Below, one piece after another: positions 11,283 through 20,960 of a DNA stretch of 64,000 nucleotides. Made by a program: the position numbers and the translations under genes. The stretch is from Planctomycetota bacterium (GTDB taxonomy: Bacteria > Planctomycetota > SZUA-567 > H5-PLA8), in assembly GCA_027493525.1 (NCBI GenBank), contig JAOSKN010000003.1, forward strand, positions 1,426,001 to 1,490,000. The letters are read 5' to 3'. Each line of letters begins with the position of its first letter. Position 1 is the stretch's first letter. A model generated the notes under the pieces. The model had not been told where the DNA came from, did no database searches, and saw nothing but the letters and a program-made list of their open reading frames with translations.

Positions 11283-12080
11283 TCAAACCACCTGGTCCGG
11301 CGCGCGCCCGCCGCGCCCGGCAAGCTCCCCGAAGGCCTGCTCGGCGGCGCTCTTCAGGAACTTCCCGTCGTTGTGGTAAGGGATGAAGCGCGCGCCGCGC
11401 TCGAGCCAGTAGCGCGCATGCCGCATGGAGGAGAAGTGGCTGCCGCCGGCCAGGCCGTGCCGGTTGGCGGCGTCCACGATCTTCTGCAGCGCGGCGAGGT
11501 ACTCGGGATGCTCGTACTCGTCGGGGATGCCCAGGGAGATGCTCAGGTCGTTGGGGCCGGCGAAGACCGCGTTGACGCCGGGGATCGCACAGAGCGCGTC
11601 GAGGTTCTCCAGGGCGCGGACCGATTCGATCATCAGGCAGACGGCGACATTGGCGTTGCGCTTGTCGAGGTAGGCCTTGGACTTCGCGCTGGGCCAGACG
11701 TCCTCGGTGAGCGCGCGCTCGAGGGAGGCGCCCTTGAGCGGGCGGCGGTTGGCGGCGGCGACGAGGCGGCGGGTCTTCTCGACGTCCTCCACGTACGGGA
11801 TCACGACGCCGTCGGGGAAGGCGTCGCAGGCCTTGGAGATCTCGTCGGTCGAGTGCCCGGTGACCCGGACGAGGCACGCGACGCCGCTGCCCTTCAGGGC
11901 CAGGCTCAGGGGGAGGAAGTCCGAGAGGCCGTAGGCGTTGTGCTCGGTGTTGAGGACCACGAAGTCCAGCGCGTCGAGCGGGAGCAGTTCGGCGAGCCTG
12001 GGCTGGGTGACGTAGTGGATGAAGGTGCCGAAGACCGGCTTGCCCGACTTGATCTTTTCCTTCAATGCGCTGCCGCTCAT
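11283..12080 (-). CDS. HpcH/HpaI-family aldolase (class II, pyruvate-releasing type)
   Basis: The family cleaves or forms 2-keto-3-deoxy acids with a divalent metal. The 265-residue product contains the usual blocks: GTFIHYVTQPRLAELL, DFVVLNTEHNAYGL (acid residue), ACLVRVTGHS, GVVIPYVEDVEKTRRLV, CLMIESVRALENLDAL, and the metal-site region VFAGPNDLSISLGIP. The start MSGSALKEKIKSGKPVFG matches family N-termini, and AGGAGGAAT precedes the ATG. In this cluster it probably acts on a keto-sugar acid released from a host or algal glycan. The exact substrate is unknown. Confidence 0.92.
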   Translation of the reverse strand: MSGSALKEKIKSGKPVFGTFIHYVTQPRLAELLPLDALDFVVLNTEHNAYGLSDFLPLSLALKGSGVACLVRVTGHSTDEISKACDAFPDGVVIPYVEDVEKTRRLVAAANRRPLKGASLERALTEDVWPSAKSKAYLDKRNANVAVCLMIESVRALENLDALCAIPGVNAVFAGPNDLSISLGIPDEYEHPEYLAALQKIVDAANRHGLAGGSHFSSMRHARYWLERGARFIPYHNDGKFLKSAAEQAFGELAGRGGRAPDQVV

Positions 12081-12150
12081 GCCATTCCTCCTGAAGAATC
12101 ATGCAACGGATGGCTCCCGACTCAGGCATTGCGCGCCCCGGCGGGTCCGA

Positions 12151-13173
12151 TCAGACCGCCAGGCGCGCGACGTAGATCGCGCAGCGCTGCGGCGCATCGC
12201 CGCCGCGGTAGCTGCCGTTGTCGTAGCCGTGACCGGAGTAGTAGCTCAGCAGGGCATTGTGCGGCGCGCCGGCGCCTGGGGGCAAATGCGCGAGGGCCGC
12301 GTAAGACGTGTCGTTGCCGCTCTCGAGCGTATGGCTCGGCGCCAGGACGCCGGTTTCCGGGTCGAGGAGGTGCATGCGAGTGACGTAGCGCTTGGCGTCG
12401 TCCTCGCGCTGCACGCGCCCCACGGCGAGCAGTTGCCCGCCGGGCAGACGCTCGAGGAGCGGGCCCTTGAACCAGCGGTCGCAAGGCGTCTTGGACCATT
12501 CGGTGTACGGCGCGCGCGCGCGGGCCAGGATCGGAATCCCTTCAGCTTTCTCGCGCCGCACCAGCGCCAGCAGGGCGCCGTCGGGGAGGAAGCAGAGGTC
12601 CGTCTCGTTGGGGAAGCCGGCGTCCTCGATGGTGGAGACCGCTTCCCAGGCCAGTCCGTCGACGGTGCGGATGAGCCTGACGCGGCCGGCGTCCCGCGCC
12701 ACCTCGCGTTCGTAGCTTGCCGCGTACCAGGCGTTTTCCGAGGGATGCTTACGCGGGCGCCAGACCGTCTGGTCTTCGAGGAGCGGGACTTCGCGGTGCA
12801 GTTCCCAAGCGAGCCCATCGTCGCTGCGGGCCAGGATCGTGACGCGCTTGCCCTTCGCCGAATCGGTGGGCGGGTTCTTCCAGCACGGAATGGTGAGATG
12901 GAGCCGGTCGTCGACGACGTAGAAGTGGGGATCGCGGACGTCGAGGCCGCGGGCGGCGATCCGCGCCATGAGCTGGAAGCTGTGCCCGTGGTCGGCCGAG
13001 GCCAGCACCACGATCTGGCTGGAGGGGTGGATGCCGTGGTTGAGCGCTTCGCGGAACGCAAGCCAGACGCGGCCGCGCCAGTACGTCAGGTCGGTGAAAG
13101 CGCAGTGGCAGCCCGGGTCGTAGACCTTGTTCAAGCCGGCGAGCTGGACGAAGGAAGCGGATTCGGCGTTCAT
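12151..13173 (-). CDS. Sialidase-like (exo-alpha-sialidase / BNR superfamily) protein
   Basis: The 340-residue product has Asp-box elements (ASADHGHSFQLMARIA, ARSDDGLAWEL, TVDGLAWEAV) and a six-blade propeller-like spacing seen in sialidases. The likely start is the ATG at 13171-13173 behind GGAG. No clear signal peptide is present, so it may be cytoplasmic or exported another way. It stands between the aldolase and the DHDPS/NAL-family gene, all on the minus strand. Catalytic residues of true sialidases were not all identified, so substrate is uncertain. Confidence 0.8.
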   Translation of the reverse strand: MNAESASFVQLAGLNKVYDPGCHCAFTDLTYWRGRVWLAFREALNHGIHPSSQIVVLASADHGHSFQLMARIAARGLDVRDPHFYVVDDRLHLTIPCWKNPPTDSAKGKRVTILARSDDGLAWELHREVPLLEDQTVWRPRKHPSENAWYAASYEREVARDAGRVRLIRTVDGLAWEAVSTIEDAGFPNETDLCFLPDGALLALVRREKAEGIPILARARAPYTEWSKTPCDRWFKGPLLERLPGGQLLAVGRVQREDDAKRYVTRMHLLDPETGVLAPSHTLESGNDTSYAALAHLPPGAGAPHNALLSYYSGHGYDNGSYRGGDAPQRCAIYVARLAV

Positions 13174-13205
13174 GGCGATCTCCGAGTTCGGGTTTTCGCG
13201 CGGCG

Positions 13206-14141
13206 CTACATGGCGACGGCCGTGAGTTCCTCGGCGGCGCGCAGGGCGCGCGTGAGCGCGGCGTCGAGGCGGTCGACGGTTTCGGGCGCCGGAATCGAGC
13301 CGGGCGCGGGCGAGACGCAGGCCTTCCAGCCCATGCGCCGGGCGACGGCGGCCTTGAGCGCGCGGGCGCGCCCGCAGGCGTGAAAGTCCTCGACGAAGGT
13401 GTTGAGGATCCCCTGGGCGCGGCGGGCCGTGGGGAGGTCGCCGTCGCGGACGGCCTTGAAGATGCGCAGGGCCAGGGGGCCGAGGACGTTGTAGGTCGAG
13501 CCGATGGCGCCGGTGGCTCCGACGGCGACGCCGTGCATCAGCATGGGGTCGTGGCCGTGGAAGAGCGCGGCCTCGGGATGCTTCGTGGCGAGGCGCTCGA
13601 ACTTGTACATGTCCGTGCAGGTGAACTTCATCCCGCGGACGTTGGGAAGCTCGAGCCAGCGCGAGAGCTGCTCGCGCGAGAGGTCCAGGCCGGTCACGAC
13701 GGGGATGTTGTAGACGAAGGCCGGGAGCGGCGTGGCGGCGGCGAGATCGCGGTAGTAGACGGTGAGGTCGTCGAAGCCGTAACGCCCGCCGTGCGGAGGC
13801 AGCGCGGCCAGCGCGTGGCATCCGGCATCCGCGGCGGCGCGGGCCATGGCGACGGCGCGCTTGAGGTGCACGCCGCCGACGTGGGCGATGATCTTCTTCC
13901 CGTCGCCGCGCTCGCGCGCAGCCCGCGCGGCGAGGCGGAAGGCCTCGACGCGGACGGCGTCGTCCAGGCCGTACTCTTCACCGGTGCCGCCGGTGACGTA
14001 AAGTCCCGCCTGGCCTTCGTCGAGGAGCTTGTGCGCGAAGGCCGCGAAGGCGCCCTCGTCGAGCTGCTCGTCGGGCGTCAGGGGCGTGAGGATCGGCGCC
14101 AGGATGCCTTCCCACTCCAGCTTCGAGAACTTCGCGGGCAT
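13206..14141 (-). CDS. Dihydrodipicolinate synthase / N-acetylneuraminate lyase family protein
   Basis: The 311-residue Schiff-base aldolase keeps the family layout: GILAPILTPLTPDEQLD at the start, the phosphate/carboxylate motif GGTGEEYGL, catalytic tyrosine in FVYNIPVVTG and the lysine block RGMKFTCTDMY. In the absence of lysine-biosynthesis neighbours and next to a sialidase and a GntR repressor, an N-acetylneuraminate-lyase-like or keto-deoxy-sugar aldolase role is more likely than DapA. AGGAGACC lies before the ATG. Confidence 0.88.
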   Translation of the reverse strand: MPAKFSKLEWEGILAPILTPLTPDEQLDEGAFAAFAHKLLDEGQAGLYVTGGTGEEYGLDDAVRVEAFRLAARAARERGDGKKIIAHVGGVHLKRAVAMARAAADAGCHALAALPPHGGRYGFDDLTVYYRDLAAATPLPAFVYNIPVVTGLDLSREQLSRWLELPNVRGMKFTCTDMYKFERLATKHPEAALFHGHDPMLMHGVAVGATGAIGSTYNVLGPLALRIFKAVRDGDLPTARRAQGILNTFVEDFHACGRARALKAAVARRMGWKACVSPAPGSIPAPETVDRLDAALTRALRAAEELTAVAM

Positions 14142-14190
14142 GCGTCGGTCTCCTTAATGGTTCCGGGGCGGCACGTTTCCGGCGCCGCCG

Positions 14191-14964
14191 CTACGGAAGC
14201 TCCACGTTATGGGCCTTCAGGATCGGCCTGAGGTGCTTGTCCATCAGGGCCTTGGTCTTCGCGCCGTCGCGCGCCTCGATGGCCGCGCAGAGGGCGCGGT
14301 GCTCGCGCAGGGTGCGGTCGAAGGTCTTACGCGTGGGCATGGGCAGCCGCGTCTGGACCTCCGAGCGGATCTGGAAGTAGCCGTCGATGACCTCGGCGAA
14401 ACCGCTGAGCACCGGATTGTGGGCGGCATTGACGTACGCATGGTGAAAGGCCGCGTCGGCGGCGATGCGGGGCTGGAGGTCGTCCCCGGCCATGCTCCGC
14501 TCGTAGTCGGAGGCAGCCTGGCGGAGCGCGTCGAGGTCCGTCTCGGTGCGGCGGGCGGCGACCAGAACGCCGATGCTCCGCTCGATCAGCCAGCGGGCCT
14601 CGGCCAAGGCCGAGAGGGTCGCGCGGGTGGCGTCGGCCTCGGCGGGATCGCCGGCCAACGCCAGGGCCACATGGGCGCCGAACCAGGGGGCCAGGGAGCG
14701 CAGGTTCGGGCGGCGCAAGACCGTGCCACGCCGGGGTTTGGACTCGACCAGCCCCGCCGCGTCCAGGGACTTGAGCGCCTGCCGGACGGTCGGCCGTGAG
14801 ACGCCGAAACGATCGGCCAGCTCGTGCTCGGTCGGGAGCCGGTCCCCGGGTCGCGCGCCGCTGCGGAGGAGTTCCCGGAGCACGGCCTGGCTGAGCGCCT
14901 GGGTCCGATCGCCTCGGGCCAGGGGCTGCTGGAGGCGGCTGAGGTCAAGGCGTTTATTTGTCAT
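14191..14964 (-). CDS. GntR-family (FadR/FCD type) transcriptional regulator
   Basis: The N-terminal winged helix is clear: QALSQAVLRELLRSGARPGD then LADRFGVSRPTVRQALKSLDAAGLV, about residues 25-80. An FCD-type ligand domain follows, with the metal/ligand histidine region AADAAFHHAYVNAAHNPVL. The chosen ATG (14962-14964) gives 257 residues. It heads the minus-strand cluster 9887-14141 and is the obvious controller of it, with a sugar acid as likely inducer. The nested palindrome at 14981-15020 is its likely operator. Confidence 0.9.
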   Translation of the reverse strand: MTNKRLDLSRLQQPLARGDRTQALSQAVLRELLRSGARPGDRLPTEHELADRFGVSRPTVRQALKSLDAAGLVESKPRRGTVLRRPNLRSLAPWFGAHVALALAGDPAEADATRATLSALAEARWLIERSIGVLVAARRTETDLDALRQAASDYERSMAGDDLQPRIAADAAFHHAYVNAAHNPVLSGFAEVIDGYFQIRSEVQTRLPMPTRKTFDRTLREHRALCAAIEARDGAKTKALMDKHLRPILKAHNVELP

Positions 14965-14980
14965 ACAATTAAAATCCCCC

Positions 14981-15020
14981 ACGATCCTGCGGTTGTCAAA
15001 CCTGCACAACGTGTAATCGT
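14981..15020. promoter_or_regulatory. Nested palindrome and promoter upstream of the GntR-led cluster
   Basis: ACGAT-N6-GTTGT is followed, after 9 bases, by ACAAC-N5-ATCGT: two nested inverted repeats. On the minus strand TTGACA (revcomp of 14995-15000) fits a -35 box and an AT-rich TTTTAAT about 18 bases on fits a -10 box ahead of the regulator start. A repressor bound here would overlap the -35. Confidence 0.5.
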
Positions 15021-15185
15021 AGAGCGGAGACGGTGCGGTGTTTCGCTTTTGGCGTACGCAACGTGCTTCGCGTATGATGCCGGGTTTGGGTTCATCAGGA
15101 GCCGCGGGCGCAAGGGTCGCTCGGCGGCGAATCGGAATCGGCGCTGCGAACACGACTCCGCCCTATCGGAACAGAGGAATCAGCG

Positions 15186-17017
15186 GTGGCCAAGACTCCC
15201 GGCTCGGGCCGCGAGCGATCGGGCAAACGCAAGACGAGCGGGCAGGTGCGCCGTTCGCCGGGCGTGAGCGCGTTGCGCGTGAAGTCTCCCCAGGCGGCTC
15301 GGAGAAGAGCACGCCGGGCGGCGGCGCGCGGAAGCTGGCCTCCGGGCTGCGGCGGCGGAAGTCGCCGACGGGCGGATCGGCGCAGCCCGAGGGCGCGGCG
15401 GAAGGCGGCGCCGGCGGTGCGGAGATCGGGATCTACCACCTGCGCGGGATGTCGCTGAAGACGAAGTTCGTGCTGGTGCTCAGCCTCTCGTTCGTGGTCC
15501 TGGCGCTGCTGGTGGGATTCGCGGTGACGGCGTTCTTCCGCGCGAATCTGCGGGCGGAGATCCTGCGCTTCGGGTACGGGCAGACTTTGGCGCTGCGCTC
15601 GTTCGGGCAGCGGGTCTTCGACGACGCGCGGAACCTGAGCGGGCGGACGGCGGATTACGCCGGGAGCACGCAGCGCGAGACCGACGGGAAGCTGCTGCAG
15701 AAGCTGGTCGAGAACGAGCCGCGGCTGTACAGCGTGGCGGTGCTGCAGCAGCCCTCCCGGGCGACCAAGATGGTGGAGAATCCCAGCGAGGTGATCGTGT
15801 ACGGGGGCGCGAAGCCGGAGGGCTTCGGCCCGCCGGAAGACACCGCGCTGATCCCGCCGCCGGGCGACGAGGCCGCGGTGGAGATCTGGGAGAAGTCGTT
15901 CCACGACGAGAGCGGCGAGGTGCCGGCGCTGTTCTTCCGCGTGCCCATCGAGTCGCAGGGGAAGTACGCGCTGGCGAACGTGCTGGTCACGGTCCCGATC
16001 GCGCACATCAACCGCGAAGTGAACAACCTGCTGATCAAGATCGCGATCTTCGGCGCGGCCTTTCTGGCGGTGGGGATCGCCATCGCGCTGGGGCTGGCCG
16101 GCGGGGTGACGCGGCCGGTGACGCAACTGGTCCAGGACATGAACGTGATCGCGCAGGGCGATCTGGACCATATGCCCCAGGTGATCTCGCGCGACGAGAT
16201 GGGCCTGCTGGCGACGGCGCTGAGCCGGATGACCAAGAGCCTGGCCGAAGCGCGCGAGCAGGAGATGCAGGTGCAGCGGCTGGCCGGCGACCTGGACCTG
16301 GCCAAGGAGATCGTCGCCAAGCTGATGCCGTCGAAACTGCCCAAGCTGCCGGGCTACGACGTCGCGACGCTGTACTATTGCGCGCGCGAGGTCGGCGGGG
16401 ACTACTACGACTTCATCCCCGTGGACAACGAGCATCTGGCGATCCTGGTCGCCGACGTCTCGGGCAAATCGATCGGCGGGGCGCTGGTGGTCAGCACGAC
16501 CCGCACCGTCCTGCGCCTGATGTCCTCGGGGAACCTCAGCCCCGCCGACGTGCTCAGCAAAACCAACTACCACGTCGCGCGGGACATCCGCCGCGGCATG
16601 TTCGTGACGGTCTTCTACGGGATCCTGAACGTGCGCACGCGCGAGTTCAACGTGGCCAGCGCGGGGCACAACCCGATGATGCTCTACCGCGGCCAGACCA
16701 AGGAAGTCGAGCTGATCAATCCCTCGGGGATGGGCATGGGCTTCGACCGCGGGCCGCTCTTCGACAAGGCGATCCGCGAGAAGAAGCTCCTGCTGCGCCC
16801 CGGCGACCGCGTGCTGCTGTATACCGACGGGATCGTGGAGTCGATGAACGAGGCGCGCGAGGAATGGGGCGACGACGCGCTGATCGCCTACCTCAAAGCC
16901 CACGCCCCGGAGAAGAGCCGCGACTTCGTCAATGGCTTGAAGGAAGCCCTCGCCGCCCACCAGGGAAACGCCGAGCAGCACGACGACATCACCGCGACGA
17001 CGCTGCTGATCGAGTGA
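15186..17017 (+). CDS. Membrane-anchored SpoIIE/PP2C-type serine phosphatase (RsbU-like), frameshifted near N-terminus
   Basis: Such proteins dephosphorylate anti-anti-sigma factors in partner-switching signalling. The membrane portion starts MSLKTKFVLVLSLSFVVLALL (Met at 15449) with a first transmembrane helix. An extracytoplasmic sensor of about 150 residues, a second helix (IAIFGAAFLAVGIAIALGL), a HAMP linker and the phosphatase domain follow. Phosphatase motifs are REVGGDYYDF, VADVSGKSIGG, VLLYTDGI and HDDITATTLL. A GTG at 15186 behind GAGGAAT opens a Lys/Ser/Pro-rich cytoplasmic leader in another frame. Adding one C to the run at 15288-15291 joins them (KSPPGGSEKS) into 610 residues. Confidence 0.88.
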
Positions 17018-17021
17018 GGGG

Positions 17022-17104
17022 AGGCTTGGGGCTTGGGGCTTGGGGCTTAGCAAGAGAGCTTTGGATTTCGTACTTTCTTTTTCTTCATACTTCATACTTC
17101 ATAG
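17022..17104. repeat. Two heptamer arrays downstream of the phosphatase gene
   Basis: Units of GGGCTTG type run from 17022 to 17049 (four units), and TTCATAC-type units from 17084 to 17104 (three units). They share the 7-base period but not the sequence. They fill the gap between the phosphatase stop and the convergent lipoprotein gene; no T-rich terminator hairpin is evident. Confidence 0.75.
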
Positions 17105-17160
17105 ATTATTTCCCTCGACGTGAATGCTTTGCGCTTCCGACTGCCCATCCTTTATTCAGC

Positions 17161-18123
17161 TTACTCCCCCTCCGGCAGCGGAGGCGGTTCGGTCTCGATG
17201 CCGGGCTTCTTCTTCTGATACTCCCGCCCGCGGCGCGTGCCCTTGAGCGCCTCGTGGATTTCGCGCTCTTCGGCCATGCGCCCTTCGGCCGTCGAGGGTC
17301 GGATCTTGCTGTCGATCAGCTCCTGGCGGAAGACCTCCTCGCCCAGGTAGTAGCGGCTGCGGCGGACGAGCCCGGTATGGGGCGCGAACCAGTAACGGTA
17401 GACGACGCGCTTGTCGCGGGTCTCCTCCCGCGCGATGGCGCAGGCGCGGAAGATGCCGGCGGGGGTCTCGACGTCCTGGTGGGCTTCGATTTCGTAAAAG
17501 AGATTATCCCCGCTGGGCGCGGTGACGACCCACTTGTAGGTGCTGTGCGGGGGGAGGATCAGAAGGTAGTGCCGGCCGCGCGCGTTCTGGAAGCCCACGT
17601 AGCCGCCCTGCTTGGACCAGACCTGCTCGTAGCGATCGTACTTGGCGCGGTAGGTGACGGGCGTAACGGCCTCCAGGAGTTCCAGGACCACGCGGCGCGC
17701 CTTCCTGCCGGGATCGGCGGGCGGCGCGGCGGGCTTCGCCTCGGGCGGCGCCTCCGCGCCGTCGGGCGGGACCGTCTCGGCCTTGGGCGGGAGGTGTTCG
17801 ATCAGTTCCTCTTCGGTGACCGTGCCGTCGGTGAGTTCGGCGCTGACGGTCCCGCCGGCCTCGATCCGCTTGAGCATCTCGTGGTCCAGGAGGCGGTACT
17901 CCCAGCGGTTTCCGTCGCGCATGGGAAAGTAATCGAGGGCCGGCACCTGGCGTTCGCAGCCGGCGAGGAGCAGCGCGGCGAGGACGAGCGCCGCGGCGGT
18001 CCGGAACGCCCGCCGGAGCGGCGCGCCTGCCCTGCCTTCCCGCGCGCGGCCAGGGCCGCCGCCGGGTTGGGCCGCCCAGAAGCTGCCGGCTTTCGTGCAG
18101 GTTGCGTCGATGGCGAGGCTCAC
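17161..18123 (-). CDS. Putative lipoprotein of unknown function
   Basis: The product of up to 320 residues has a hydrophobic segment ending in the lipobox LLAGC, with the lipidated Cys at about residue 56 of the open frame. The true start is uncertain, because 40 residues precede the hydrophobic core and no better in-frame start is visible. A Pro/Ala-rich linker near residues 120-140 splits two globular parts. The C-terminal part (YRYWFAPHTGLVRRSRY) resembles outer-membrane-associated beta-rich proteins. No family was recognised. Confidence 0.7.
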   Translation of the reverse strand: MSLAIDATCTKAGSFWAAQPGGGPGRAREGRAGAPLRRAFRTAAALVLAALLLAGCERQVPALDYFPMRDGNRWEYRLLDHEMLKRIEAGGTVSAELTDGTVTEEELIEHLPPKAETVPPDGAEAPPEAKPAAPPADPGRKARRVVLELLEAVTPVTYRAKYDRYEQVWSKQGGYVGFQNARGRHYLLILPPHSTYKWVVTAPSGDNLFYEIEAHQDVETPAGIFRACAIAREETRDKRVVYRYWFAPHTGLVRRSRYYLGEEVFRQELIDSKIRPSTAEGRMAEEREIHEALKGTRRGREYQKKKPGIETEPPPLPEGE

Positions 18124-18323
18124 GCAGAAGTCATCCTTAATCGAGTCTGCTTCAACGGCCTGTAGTACGGTATCGGACCGCGGCGGGCAGCGCTCCCTTC
18201 AAACTGCCCGGCCGGGGGCGAATTAAGATGCACGGGGCCTCACCCATCGGGTAGCATATGCGCGCCAACCGGGAACGCCGTACCGCGACCTTCCGAAAGG
18301 GCCGCCGGTTCGAGGACCTGCCG

Positions 18324-19337
18324 ATGAAGATGCAGGAGATCTCGGGCGAACTGCTCAATCGCGCCATCGCCCTGTACCTTGAACACGCCTACCGCGGGCA
18401 TCCCGAGCGGGCGCGCAATGTGCCGCAGTTCAAGCCGGCGGAGACGCTGGCCGAGGTCCTGCAGCGCGAGCATCCGTTCGAGGATCTTACGGGCGGGACG
18501 CCCAGCACGCTGGCGGCCGAACCGGTCCCGGTTTCGGGGTCCGCGCCGCGGGTCTACGCGCTGCGGCTGGGGAATCTCGCCTACCCGCACATGAAGCTCG
18601 CGCTGGTGGAGGCGTACTTCGCCGACGAGTTCGTCTTCGCGGTGGACCGGCACGACACGTTCCATTTCGAGCCGAACGTGCCGGGCTACGCGGCGTGGTG
18701 CGAACTGAAGGAGATCAACCGCCTGATCAAGGAGGCGGTCGAGGACGCCTGGCACAAGTCGGGCGTGCCGACGCTGCGGAGCATGCGCGAGAAGGCCTTC
18801 GAGCGCCCGGACCTGGTGGCGCGGATGATGCGCGAGGGCCTGGCGATCCTGGTGCTCGACGACGACGAGGCCCGCGCGGACATTCTCAAAGGCATCCTGG
18901 GCGAAGACGGCTACACGGTGGTGGTCGGGCCGCCCGGCCCTCGGCCGCGGGAGGACAGCACGGCCGTGCTGGAGGCGCGCAAGCGCGCCAAGGACGAAAG
19001 CCTGCGGCTGCCGGCGGCGGCCTGCGACAAGGCCGACGACGTGGACGCGCTCTGCGAAATCATCCGCGACCAGCGCGTGGCGCTGGCGATCCTGGACGTG
19101 AGTTACCGCACGGGCCAGGGCCCGCGGGTGGCGGCGGCGCTGCGCGTGGACGCGCGGAGCCAGTCCACGCCGATCCTGGGCATCTACTCGCGGCGCGACT
19201 TCGGCCCCGACCCGGACCTCTTCGACGCCTCGCTGCGCCGCCCCTATCGCAAGGAAGCGCTTCTTGAACTCGTCCACTCCACGCTGGTGGCGCGCAGCCG
19301 CGGCGGCTCGGGCATCCATGAGGCCGTTAGCGAATAA
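18324..19337 (+). CDS. Protein with C-terminal response-regulator receiver-like domain
   Basis: The start is placed at the ATG at 18324 behind CGAGGACC; an upstream in-frame ATG at 18258 is possible. Residues 1-170 have no recognised family. The last 150 residues form a receiver-like alpha/beta fold: ILVLDDDEARADILKGIL (acid cluster), LAILDVSY (phospho-acceptor Asp) and LRRPYRKEALLELV (Lys position). No output domain follows, so it may act as a single-domain or adaptor signalling protein. Confidence 0.7.
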   Translation: MKMQEISGELLNRAIALYLEHAYRGHPERARNVPQFKPAETLAEVLQREHPFEDLTGGTPSTLAAEPVPVSGSAPRVYALRLGNLAYPHMKLALVEAYFADEFVFAVDRHDTFHFEPNVPGYAAWCELKEINRLIKEAVEDAWHKSGVPTLRSMREKAFERPDLVARMMREGLAILVLDDDEARADILKGILGEDGYTVVVGPPGPRPREDSTAVLEARKRAKDESLRLPAAACDKADDVDALCEIIRDQRVALAILDVSYRTGQGPRVAAALRVDARSQSTPILGIYSRRDFGPDPDLFDASLRRPYRKEALLELVHSTLVARSRGGSGIHEAVSE

Positions 19338-19542
19338 AAGTTCGTTGGCGGAATTCTTCGACATACCGCACGGAATGGCTTTTGTTGCACGAGTGATCGG
19401 GCTATTTTTAACGTAATCGGAGCCACGCGCCGGCCTCCGAAAGGCGTTTATGCGAGGCAGGCGCGCGTTCCTATCCCCATCTCGATCCGCATCCGGGCCG
19501 CCGCGAAAATCTGGACCGCCAAGGTTCGAGAGGAGCGCTCGC

Positions 19543-19851
19543 ATGATCGGGTGCCGGCACTGCAAGCGTTCCTGCCAGACATCAATCCAGGAAGAATTGG
19601 AGGACTGCCCCGAATGCAAGCCCGACCGCTGGCGCGTCTTCAACGTCCGCCCGGGCGCGCGCATGCCGCATAACGTGGAACAGGCGGTGCGGCAGGCGCC
19701 GTTTCGCGTCTTCGGCCGCTGCTTCCTGACGCCGCGCGGGAACATCGTGCCGCTGCATCTGCTGCGCGAGTACAAGCTGACGCGGGTGCTGCGCGCGGTG
19801 CCCGGCCCGCTGAACCACAAGACCGCCGAGGCCGGCGGCGAAGGCTCCTGA
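19543..19851 (+). CDS. Small cysteine-rich (zinc-ribbon-like) hypothetical protein
   Basis: The preferred ATG at 19543 follows AGAGGAG and gives 102 residues. Two CxxC pairs near the N-terminus (CRHCKRSC... CPEC) suggest a zinc knuckle. The remainder is basic with no membrane segment. No family was recognised. It converges on the membrane protein gene ending at 19863. Confidence 0.55.
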   Translation: MIGCRHCKRSCQTSIQEELEDCPECKPDRWRVFNVRPGARMPHNVEQAVRQAPFRVFGRCFLTPRGNIVPLHLLREYKLTRVLRAVPGPLNHKTAEAGGEGS

Positions 19852-19862
19852 GTACAGCGCGG

Positions 19863-20960
19863 CTACTTCTCGGGCGCGGTGACGAGGAAGCGGATCACGT
19901 CGCAGAGCCAGGCGCGTTCGGCGGAGGTCATGCCGGCGCCGAAGGAGAGGTTCTGCTCGTCGCTCCGGGCGACGATCAGGCCGCGGCGCCCGCCCAACTG
20001 CACGCGCCCCAATTCGTCCACGTAGAGTTCCTCGAGCCGGTCGGCGGGAATCTCGGTGGTCTTCCTGCCCTTCACCAAGCGCAGCCCGCGCGTGCTGACG
20101 ACGATGCGTTCGGGCGCGGCTCCATCCTTCGCCGCCTTGACGATGGTGCTCAGGACGCCGACGCCCATCAGGACCCCGAAAGGCAGGATGATCCAGACCG
20201 CGGGCGTGTTGGCGGCGCCGGCAAAGAAGGAGAACCCGACCACGCCCATGATGCCGAAGGCGACGATCAGGCCGCAGCCGGCGGCAAGGAACGCGACCGG
20301 CGGGACCTCGGGCTTGGGCAGGTCGAAGACGGCCTCGTCGCCTTCGACGCGCTCCTCGACGCGGCAGTTCTCGGGACGCTGGGGCGGCTGCAGGGCGGTC
20401 CCCTCGCGGCGCAGGCGCTCGCGCAGGCTTTCGTCGAGAGTGCCCTTTTCGCGGAGGATCTCGACGCCGCCGCTGCGGTCGGCGAGGCCCAGGTCCATGA
20501 ACTTCGCGACGCGCTCGGCCTCCGTGCGCGCGCGCTCGAAATTCTGCGGTTCCTCCACGTCCACCTTCGTCCCGGAGAAGGCGATGCGCACGGGGAAGAC
20601 CGTGTAGGTGCTGTTCTTGTTGCGGCGGGTCTCCCGGGAGATGGTCACGAGCGCGTCGTCGCCGAGCTGGTGCACGGTGGTCTTGAAGGGGATGAGCAGC
20701 CCCCACCAGGTCGCGGCGGTGCGCTCGCGCCGGTTCAGGATCAGCCCGTAGCGCCCGAACATGAACGCCGCGCCGATGCTCACGAAGATCAGGCTGAAAG
20801 GCACCACGAATAAGACCGGGGCCGGCCCGCCGCCGGAACTCTGGACCTGCCCCATGATCCCGGCGATGCAGAACATCGAACCCATGGCGAAGAACGGGAA
20901 GCCGAAGAGCATCAGCCAGCCGCCGCCGCGTTTGATTTTGAGCACGTCAGGATCGTACAT
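19863..20960 (-). CDS. Membrane protein of unknown function, 365 aa
   Basis: Two transmembrane helices near the N-terminus (LMLFGFPFFAMGSMFCIAGI; VLFVVPFSLIFVSIGAAFMF) and two more in the middle (FLAAGCGLIVAFGIMGVVGF; WIILPFGVLMGVGVLSTIV) frame a cytoplasmic-looking domain. The C-terminal 90 residues (IVVSTRGLRLVKGRKTTEIP) resemble a PH-like beta domain. A perfect palindrome, GGAAATTTCC at 21001-21010, lies 40 bases upstream and may be regulatory. Confidence 0.7.
   Translation of the reverse strand: MYDPDVLKIKRGGGWLMLFGFPFFAMGSMFCIAGIMGQVQSSGGGPAPVLFVVPFSLIFVSIGAAFMFGRYGLILNRRERTAATWWGLLIPFKTTVHQLGDDALVTISRETRRNKNSTYTVFPVRIAFSGTKVDVEEPQNFERARTEAERVAKFMDLGLADRSGGVEILREKGTLDESLRERLRREGTALQPPQRPENCRVEERVEGDEAVFDLPKPEVPPVAFLAAGCGLIVAFGIMGVVGFSFFAGAANTPAVWIILPFGVLMGVGVLSTIVKAAKDGAAPERIVVSTRGLRLVKGRKTTEIPADRLEELYVDELGRVQLGGRRGLIVARSDEQNLSFGAGMTSAERAWLCDVIRFLVTAPEK

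Noticed and set aside
15095..17095. 666-codon minus-strand open frame
   Set aside because: Shadow of the PP2C phosphatase gene, which has all catalytic motifs.
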